Below are positions 58,045 to 64,000 of a stretch of DNA of 64,000 nt, piece after piece. A program made the translations under genes and the position numbers. Position 1 is the first letter of the stretch, and the number at the start of each line of letters is the position of its first letter. The stretch is from UBA5109 sp963975155 (GTDB lineage: Bacteria; Pseudomonadota; Gammaproteobacteria; Pseudomonadales; Pseudohongiellaceae): NCBI GenBank assembly GCA_963975155.1, contig CAXBFG010000002.1, positions 186,001-250,000 of the forward strand. The letters run 5' to 3'. The notes below the pieces were generated by a model, which had not been told where the DNA came from, ran no database searches, and worked only from the letters and a program-made list of their open reading frames with translations.

Positions 58045-59268
58045 TCAATCTTTAGGAATAAGGACTAAACCTATTTTGTTAGTGCTGCTCTGATGAATCA
58101 ACAGATTACCATCCTGGGTGACCCAGCTATTACGGACAATTCCTACACCAGAAGGAATTGGCCAACTCTGGAAAGTCTCAGCAGCAGGATCAAAACGCAC
58201 CAATGTATCCGGGCGCATACCTGATTCGTTATACCAGACTACGTCATCAATAACGGAGATGGCATAAGGATGGGATTGGGGTCCGCTGGGGGATTCCCAC
58301 TCCTCATATACACCGGTGTTCGTATCAAGGTGGCCAATTCTGCCCATGCTGGAATTGACGTACCAGATGCTGCCATCGCTGGCCAGATCCAGCCGCCGGA
58401 TACGGCTTTCAGGTTCAGAAATTGTAAAATACCGGACCTCCATGGTTTCCGGGTCCATGGCGCCAATTTTATTGGTGCCGTTATAGGCAATATAAACCGT
58501 GCCATTGCGACCCACCTTGATGCCATAAGGCCTGGGTTCGGTCTGTATTTCATCCATTTCACCCGTTTGCGGATCAAGCCTGCCCAGCATATTCGAATTC
58601 TGCGAGGTGAAATACAAATCACCGTTGGGGTGCCAGGTCATGGTATGCGGATCACGGGCTTCAGTCGGGTACTCTGTAATCAGCCCGGTCCCGGGATCAA
58701 GCTTGCCAATGGTGGAATTACTGTTGCCGGTATACCAGATATTCCCTTCTTGATCCGGAATTATGCTGTGCGGGCGTGCTGCTGCCGGCAGACGGAACTC
58801 TTCCATTGCTCCGGTTTGCGGATCCAGACGACCAATCAAACTCGCATACATACCAGTCCACCATATGGAGCCATCCGGCGCTTCAACCGGATCACGGGCG
58901 CGTTGCCCCAGTGTCGGGGCCTGCCATTCAATAATCTCAATTTCAAAATCTCCATCAACCAGTGTCGGTGCCCGTGAAGGGTCAGCCGGGTAATGTTCAG
59001 CCAGATAATTACCAATGGTAGCTGCCTGCCTTTCCGGCAGATCAATCATGGTACCAAACACACTCTGCCATTCCTCTGATGTGTTATAACCAGCCGAACC
59101 CACAATATTAAAAACGGTATGACAGCTATAACAGATAGACTCGATCAACGCTTTGCCATCACCAGCAGGCAAGGTCAGGTTGATATTCCCGCGCCCTCCA
59201 GGGGACTGGGCATACAGGGAACCGGAAAACATAACAACGATACTGAGCATGGCCATTCTATTTATCAT
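58045..59268 (-). CDS. Fusion of cytochrome c and Vgb-like seven-bladed propeller
   Basis: A signal peptide (to about 22) is followed by one haem-c domain (about 30-95) with CYSCH, then six or seven repeats of a streptogramin-lyase-like (Vgb) beta-propeller: GSIWWTGMYASLIGRLDPQTG, GNIWYTGNSNSTIGKLDPGTG, GDLYFTSQNSNMLGRLDPQTG and so on. The lyase His pair of true Vgb is not clear, so antibiotic cleavage is doubtful; such fusions are common exported proteins of unknown substrate. GGAG lies 8 bases before the ATG at 59268. It is divergent from the ABC transporter. Confidence 0.85.
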   Translation of the reverse strand: MINRMAMLSIVVMFSGSLYAQSPGGRGNINLTLPAGDGKALIESICYSCHTVFNIVGSAGYNTSEEWQSVFGTMIDLPERQAATIGNYLAEHYPADPSRAPTLVDGDFEIEIIEWQAPTLGQRARDPVEAPDGSIWWTGMYASLIGRLDPQTGAMEEFRLPAAARPHSIIPDQEGNIWYTGNSNSTIGKLDPGTGLITEYPTEARDPHTMTWHPNGDLYFTSQNSNMLGRLDPQTGEMDEIQTEPRPYGIKVGRNGTVYIAYNGTNKIGAMDPETMEVRYFTISEPESRIRRLDLASDGSIWYVNSSMGRIGHLDTNTGVYEEWESPSGPQSHPYAISVIDDVVWYNESGMRPDTLVRFDPAAETFQSWPIPSGVGIVRNSWVTQDGNLLIHQSSTNKIGLVLIPKD

Positions 59269-59467
59269 TTTGCACACTCCTTTTTTAAAATTTACAGGCA
59301 GGAATCATAGTAAGCCTGATCGACTAAGTCGAGATAATCCGCTTAACTACCCGTTTGTGGCCTTTTTTTACTCCAGCAGCAATTCTTGGCCCAAACCCTC
59401 AAAGAAAGTCGTCTTGCCTGTGGTACTCTTGCCTTAATATGCCGCTCTGCTATACGCAAAATTTACC

Positions 59468-60175
59468 ATGACCAAAGACTCGAATGCTTTTATTTGCCTC
59501 GAACATTTAAGCCGCAGCTATGACGATGCCGGCACAAAGCATCCGGTATTGGCTGATGTCAGCCTTAATATAGGCAAAGGTGATAGTGTTGCCCTGTTAG
59601 GCCGCAGCGGCTCTGGTAAGTCGACCCTGCTTAACCTGATCAGTGGCATCGATATGCCTGACACCGGTAAAGTCAGTGTGGATGGCCTTGAATTAACCGC
59701 GCTGAATGAACACAAACGCACCTTGTTTCGCCGTGAACATATTGGCTTTATTTATCAGTTTTTTAATTTGGTACCAAGCCTGACGGCACAGGAAAATATT
59801 GAGTTCACTCTGGAACTGAATGGCATCCCTGCAGAAGAATCCACAAATAGAGTGCTGAATCTGATGGAAGCTCTGGATATTGCAGACAAAGCCGGACGTT
59901 ATCCCGCCCAGCTTTCCGGTGGTGAACAGCAGCGGGTTGCGATTGCCAGAGCACTCATTCATAAACCCAAAGTAGTGCTTGCCGATGAGCCAACCGGAAA
60001 TCTGGATGCCCGAACCGGGCAAACTATCCTGACCCTGTTGCATAAAATGTTAAAGGATCAGCACAGCACTCTATTACTCGTGACGCATAGCCTGGAAGTT
60101 GCTAACAGTACCGACCGCATTGTTACTCTGGAAGACGGCAGGCTGGAGGAACGTAACAGTGATTTCGCCTGGTAA
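59468..60175 (+). CDS. ABC transporter ATP-binding protein, LolD/MacB type
   Basis: A 235-residue ATPase: Walker A LLGRSGSGKSTLLN, Q-loop FIYQFFNLVPSLTAQENI, signature LSGGEQQRVAIARAL, Walker B VVLADEPTGNLD and switch His in VTHSLEV. The sequence type is that of LolD, MacB and related mechanotransmission exporters. The permease gene starts within its 3' end (GTG at 60159), so the two are translationally coupled. It may move lipoproteins, peptides or lipids outward; the substrate is unknown. Confidence 0.92.
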   Translation: MTKDSNAFICLEHLSRSYDDAGTKHPVLADVSLNIGKGDSVALLGRSGSGKSTLLNLISGIDMPDTGKVSVDGLELTALNEHKRTLFRREHIGFIYQFFNLVPSLTAQENIEFTLELNGIPAEESTNRVLNLMEALDIADKAGRYPAQLSGGEQQRVAIARALIHKPKVVLADEPTGNLDARTGQTILTLLHKMLKDQHSTLLLVTHSLEVANSTDRIVTLEDGRLEERNSDFAW

Positions 60176-62681
60176 TCGCTTATTACGTTTAAGCGCCTGG
60201 CGTTATGCCCGCCAGCATCCCTGGCAAAGCTGGCTGAGTTTTCTGGGTATCGTGCTGGGTGTGATGATGGTGGTGGCTATAGATCTGGCCAACAACAGTG
60301 CCAACCGTGCCTTTGCCCTGGCCGTGGAATCAGTAAACGGCGCTATAACACACCAGATAGTCGGCACCGCCGATGAAGGCATCCCCGAATTAATCTACAC
60401 GCAATTGCGAACCGAACTGGGCATCAGGCGATCGGCTCCAACCATTACCGGCACCCTTACAATCAATAATGAAGCGTTCACCCTGCTTGGCCAGGACATC
60501 TTCAGTGAACTGAGCCTGCAAAGGCAACGTGCCGGTTTTGAAACCAGCGGATTAATTTTTAATCCCGAGCTTTTCAATGTGCTGGTATCCGACAAGGCCG
60601 TCATGATGAGCCAGACTGCGGCACAGAGTGCAGGATTCAATGTCGGATCTATATTAACAGCGAGGGCTGGCTCTGGTCGCAATATTTCAGGGCCGGAGAA
60701 AACCCTGGAACTGACGGCAACCCTGCCCAGCTCCGATCCGGTTGCTACTGAAGGCATGCTTTATACCGATATCGCCATAGCACAGGATATCCTCAACAGG
60801 CAGGGCCGTATCGACAGTATTGATTTGATCCTGACGGCGGAGCAAAGCGAACAAATTCAAAGCTGGCTGCCTGCAGGCGTGAGTCTGGTCGATGCACAAA
60901 CCCGCAACTCCTCTCTTGAACAAATGACCTCGGCCTTCCACATTAATTTACTGGCGATGAGTCTATTATCCTTGCTGGTTGCCGCGCTGCTTATCTACAA
61001 CACCGTTACGCTATCCGTTCTGCGGCGTGAACGTACACTGGGTATTTTTCGGGCCCAGGGAGTTACCCGCTTACAGATTTATCAACTGGTGCTTGGTGAA
61101 GCTGCTATCAATGGCATGCTGGCCAGCACTTTGGGTGTAATACTCGGTTACTGGCTCGGCAATGCACTGCTTGATCTGGTCACTGCCGCAATTCCAAATT
61201 TAAATTACCGTCTCAATGTCAGCACTTTTCTGGTCGAACCCTCCTCGCTGGCACTGGGTTTTCTGTTGGGGCTGGGCATTACACTACTGTCAGCTGCCAT
61301 ACCTGCCTGGCGGGCGACACAGGCGCAACCCATAACGCTGCAACAACGCGCTTCACATGATTATGAATGGCGACAATATCTGCCTGCGCTGACCTATACC
61401 GGACTCGCGATGCTGCTTATTGGTTTTTTACTCTTGCAAAGCGGCTGGGGCGCTTTGGTTGGTGGCTTCGTAGCGCTCACCTTCATAATTTTCGGTTTCT
61501 GTTTTCTCGTGCCGGGCTTTATGTCGGTAAGTTTAAAATTCATGCTGTATTTTTTATCTCCCAAACTAAAACTTCCGGCACGGATGGCACTGAGAAATAT
61601 TTACAGCGGGCTTAATCGTACCGGCCTGGCCGTTGCAGCTTTAACTGTTGCAATTTCAGTCACCGTCGGTGTCGGCGTCATGGTCGACAGCTTTCGCAAT
61701 ACAGTGATTATCTGGCTCGATCAATCTTTCAATGGCGACCTGGAAATTACCGGCGCCAATCTTAATGGCGATTTGCGTGAACAGTTAACGCTTTTGCCCG
61801 GTGTCAGCAGAGTGTCTTCCACGATCAGCACATCCGTGGAAACCACAATTGGTCAGGCGCGTCTGAATGTCAGCGACCTCGATGGTGATCAGGCTTATTA
61901 TATGAAGCAGTTTAATCAGGGAGATCTGGCACGGTTTAATAGTGGCGAAGGCGTATTTCTGTCTGAACCGCTGGCCTGGTTACAGGGCATTGAAACCGGC
62001 GCTGCTATCACCTTATATACGGATCGTGGGGCTCAATCTTTTCCGGTGCTGGGAATTTTTTATGATTACACGCCAAGTCAGGGCATGATTGCGGTTCACC
62101 AGAATCTTTATCAGCAATGGTGGCTGGATCAGACCTTATCCCGGTTGACGCTGTTAAGCGATGACAGCAATCCTGATTTACTGTTCGATGTCGAACAGCT
62201 ATTAAAGCAATTTGAACAAATCAGTGTTTTTCCCAACCAGCAAATTCGGGAGATAACCCTGACGATTTTCGACAGGACTTTTGCAATCACCTATGTCTTA
62301 CGCATTCTAGCCATCATCATTGCCTTCATAGGCGTGCTGAGTGCACTGATGGCTTTACTGCTCGAACGTGGCAGAGAATTTGCCACCTTACGCGCCACCG
62401 GCATGACACCAACACAAATTATCAAATTGATTCTTGGTCAAACCGCCCTGATGGGACTATTTGCCGGATTACTTTCACTGCCACTGGGTTTGCTGATGTC
62501 TGATGTGCTGATTGATGTTATTAACAAGCGCTCTTTCGGCTGGAGCATGCAACACTTTTTACCCTGGTCGGTATTTAGTGATGCCCTGATGCTGGCCATT
62601 GTTGCCGCCCTGTTGGCAGGTATTTATCCTGCCTGGAAGAGTGCCACCATCAGCCCGGCACGGGCTTTACGCGAAGAATAA
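60159..62681 (+). CDS. FtsX-like ABC permease, large two-domain type
   Basis: The GTG at 60159 has GGAGGA nine bases upstream and overlaps the ATPase gene by 17 bases; the frame upstream is not needed. The 840-residue protein has an N-terminal helix (WQSWLSFLGIVLGVMMVVAIDLAN), a periplasmic domain, an FtsX helix set at about 255-420 (LLAMSLLSLLVAALLIYNTVTLSVLRRERTLGIFRAQG), two more helices near 430-470, a second periplasmic domain, and a C-terminal FtsX set (RILAIIIAFIGVLSALMALLLERGREFATLRATG). The duplicated layout matches large YbbP-like permeases. The substrate is unknown. Confidence 0.88.
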   Translation: MISPGNRLLRLSAWRYARQHPWQSWLSFLGIVLGVMMVVAIDLANNSANRAFALAVESVNGAITHQIVGTADEGIPELIYTQLRTELGIRRSAPTITGTLTINNEAFTLLGQDIFSELSLQRQRAGFETSGLIFNPELFNVLVSDKAVMMSQTAAQSAGFNVGSILTARAGSGRNISGPEKTLELTATLPSSDPVATEGMLYTDIAIAQDILNRQGRIDSIDLILTAEQSEQIQSWLPAGVSLVDAQTRNSSLEQMTSAFHINLLAMSLLSLLVAALLIYNTVTLSVLRRERTLGIFRAQGVTRLQIYQLVLGEAAINGMLASTLGVILGYWLGNALLDLVTAAIPNLNYRLNVSTFLVEPSSLALGFLLGLGITLLSAAIPAWRATQAQPITLQQRASHDYEWRQYLPALTYTGLAMLLIGFLLLQSGWGALVGGFVALTFIIFGFCFLVPGFMSVSLKFMLYFLSPKLKLPARMALRNIYSGLNRTGLAVAALTVAISVTVGVGVMVDSFRNTVIIWLDQSFNGDLEITGANLNGDLREQLTLLPGVSRVSSTISTSVETTIGQARLNVSDLDGDQAYYMKQFNQGDLARFNSGEGVFLSEPLAWLQGIETGAAITLYTDRGAQSFPVLGIFYDYTPSQGMIAVHQNLYQQWWLDQTLSRLTLLSDDSNPDLLFDVEQLLKQFEQISVFPNQQIREITLTIFDRTFAITYVLRILAIIIAFIGVLSALMALLLERGREFATLRATGMTPTQIIKLILGQTALMGLFAGLLSLPLGLLMSDVLIDVINKRSFGWSMQHFLPWSVFSDALMLAIVAALLAGIYPAWKSATISPARALREE

Positions 62682-62706
62682 AATAAACCAGGGGAAGCAA
62701 AGGTGC

Positions 62707-63276
62707 TTATCTTTTAAATAACCAGGGACTACTCAGCTTTACCAATCGCGGCATAATAAAATAGACCAGCAGGGCCACATTAAATCCAGCCACGATTGCC
62801 TGCCTTAGGCCCCAGCTCGCCAGCAGCGGCAGAAAACCAAATATACCGGCAAAAACCGGTTCAAACACCAGCATTAGCACACAAATAGCCAGACTTAATA
62901 ACAACCATTGTTTCCATCTCACCGGTTGCTGCATGGGTGGGGCAATACTGGAAAACCAGTAATCAATCCCGGATTGAATTTCCACATCATCTGACCTTAT
63001 CAAAGCCGGTTCAATTTCTTCAATAAGCTGTCTTCGTTCCGTAGAGGCAAGCCATGCTCTGGCGAACACTTCACTGCTAAAGCTCACGGCTATTTCGTAT
63101 TTGTTTTTCCCCTGTTCAGGCTTTAAAACAAAGACGCCCTGATGACCTGCAAAACCCGAAGCGATATCGATAACTTTTTTCAGCCAGGCTTCGTACTGAA
63201 CCAAGGCATCAGCATGCACTTCATGATGAATAAGTAAGGACACGGCCTGATCTTTTGTTTTCTCTGAACTTTGCAT
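62707..63276 (-). CDS. Membrane protein with ABM (antibiotic biosynthesis monooxygenase-like) domain
   Basis: A 189-residue protein. The N-terminal half is a ferredoxin-like ABM domain (about 10-100: AVSLLIHHEVHADALVQYEAWLKKVIDIASGFAGHQGV, then YEIAVSFSSEVFARAWLASTERRQLIEEI). The C-terminal half has two or three transmembrane helices (WLLLSLAICVLMLVFEPVFAGIFGFLPLLASW and IVAGFNVALLVYFIMP). This is the COG3224 type. Its stop is 26 bases from the convergent permease stop. Function is unknown; the family name does not imply antibiotic synthesis. Confidence 0.8.
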   Translation of the reverse strand: MQSSEKTKDQAVSLLIHHEVHADALVQYEAWLKKVIDIASGFAGHQGVFVLKPEQGKNKYEIAVSFSSEVFARAWLASTERRQLIEEIEPALIRSDDVEIQSGIDYWFSSIAPPMQQPVRWKQWLLLSLAICVLMLVFEPVFAGIFGFLPLLASWGLRQAIVAGFNVALLVYFIMPRLVKLSSPWLFKR

Positions 63277-63499
63277 AAGCCAACCTGAAGGTTTGTATGT
63301 TTATCTTTGCAGCCTTAAGCATAACCCTGGCTTGCATAGTTTGAGTAGTCTTGGTTTTGCTTTGATGCTTTAGTGAACAAATTTCGTCAGTAGGTGTGTA
63401 GCATCTTAGTGAGCGTACTACACACTGGTCGCCGCTCAGGTAAAAAGATCTGATTTCTCAAAAAATCCAACATCTTGCTTCGACACTTAAGTCGCTTGG

Positions 63500-63598
63500 T
63501 AGTGCTTCAGTTTGAAATTTTTTCAGCTTATTATCACGCCTGTACGTTTAACATCATTGAAAATACTACATCGCATGAAATTTCAGACTGAAGCACTA
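63500..63598. repeat. 99-bp element with 21-bp inverted ends
   Basis: TAGTGCTTCAGTTTGAAATT plus T (63500-63520) and its mate (63578-63598) pair at 20 of 21 positions around 57 bases. The ends have no coding frame between them. It has the shape of a miniature inverted-repeat element. Confidence 0.7.
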
Positions 63599-63652
63599 GC
63601 ACCAAATTTAATAGATACTTATCTGTACCGGTTTGTGGTAAAGTGCCGCCCC

Positions 63653-63684
63653 GGTAGTTGATGAAAATGATTTCTTCAACTACC
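63653..63684. other. 9-bp hairpin
   Basis: GGTAGTTGA (63653-63661) pairs with TCAACTACC (63676-63684) around a 14-base loop. No T run follows. It lies 55 bases after the 63500 element and may be a regulatory dyad or an RNA hairpin. Confidence 0.5.
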
Positions 63685-64000
63685 AGTGCATTTTCTTTGG
63701 CATTAAGGTCCCTTTCCCGGAACATGTTTAATATTCTGGTGAGCTGAGACGGAAACATTACCGAATAGACTGAAAGCCGGTTTATCTGAATTGTTGGCCG
63801 TTCCGTCCTTTACTCTTGCTGGCAACGTCTTTTTAACTCACGTTGTTTCTCAAAAGTTTCCTATTGAATGCACACTCGTGCGAGCCGATACACTGACGGA
63901 ATCATTTATTGATGAGACCATCAGGGTCTGTGTTTTATTGCAGACTCGGTTGCAGGTATGCGCTCGCCTTAACCATGATAGATTACTAATGAGACTTAGC

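Larger units (their letters stand above)
63277..64000. other. Gene-poor end of window with palindromes
   Basis: No gene can be supported here. One plus-strand frame is open from 63743 to the window edge (TTG at 63791 possible) but has no ATG start, no ribosome-binding site and no family resemblance I can name. Two palindromes are listed separately. Confidence 0.5.

Noticed and set aside
58270..58977. 235-residue plus-strand open frame
   Set aside because: Lies wholly antisense to the cytochrome/Vgb fusion, which has a signal peptide, CxxCH and clear repeats; the open frame follows from codon bias.
63534..63758. 74-residue minus-strand frame near the window end
   Set aside because: It runs through one arm of the inverted-repeat element and has no family resemblance or ribosome-binding site.
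63743..64000. Plus-strand frame open to the window edge
   Set aside because: No ATG, no ribosome-binding site and no recognisable motif; it may be part of a gene that continues past the window, but this cannot be supported here.

Overview
The window looks like chromosome from a free-living, aerobic, probably marine Gammaproteobacterium. The strongest evidence is the block nnrD-tsaE-amiB-mutL-(murI)-miaA-hfq-hflX-hflK-hflC-hisZ-purA (about 37.0-50.1 kb), a gammaproteobacterial gene order. TonB receptors, many exported c-type cytochromes and Tat/Sec-exported oxidoreductases fit a heterotroph. I make no species claim.

Layout. 0-6.5 kb: the end of an HtrA-type protease, a HupE/UreJ protein with a membrane-anchor partner, metY (with a terminator-like hairpin in its leader), a two-domain VOC lipoprotein, and a ZIP-like transporter with a cyclic-nucleotide-binding-type domain inside it. 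6.7-11 kb: a p-cresol-methylhydroxylase-like set (cytochrome c, small exported protein, VAO-type flavoprotein), DoxX, and an exported two-gene pair (PDLSGxW protein + DUF6152). 11-16.5 kb: a mutarotase, then a likely lipid-remodelling cluster: PlcP-like phosphoesterase, GT-B glycosyltransferase, galE and ugd, preceded by a Pho-box-like sequence and a perfect 9-bp dyad. 16.5-27 kb: a second PDLSGxW + DUF6152 pair, an exported FMN hydroxyacid oxidase with an unusual CxxCH, an amidohydrolase lipoprotein, an alpha/beta hydrolase, a ZnuD-like TonB receptor with a small exported partner, a diheme cytochrome and an exported KatG.

27-36.5 kb is the accessory part: a MerR regulator with a 19-bp-spacer promoter, DUF2938 and DUF2798 genes, an exported methyltransferase-like protein, a three-gene exported operon around an MBL-fold protein with altered metal ligands, a REP-associated tyrosine transposase (RAYT) surrounded by at least five copies of its GGGGTCAGAGTAA-type repeat, an AbgB-like M20 peptidase and a decayed second copy of the DUF2798 gene. 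It ends at tRNA-Arg(UCG). Directly upstream of that tRNA, in its transcription direction, is a tandem array of five 5'-half copies of the same tRNA with no T arm, no 3' acceptor strand and no UCG anticodon. This is the oddest structure in the window.

50-64 kb: palindromic non-coding elements, a TPR protein, a probable Fur-regulated iron-uptake operon (TonB receptor, PepSY membrane protein, lipoprotein), an octaheme cytochrome with HEAT-like and TPR repeats, a cytochrome-c/Vgb propeller fusion, a LolD/FtsX-type ABC pair and a membrane ABM-domain protein. The last 700 bases hold palindromes but no gene I can support.
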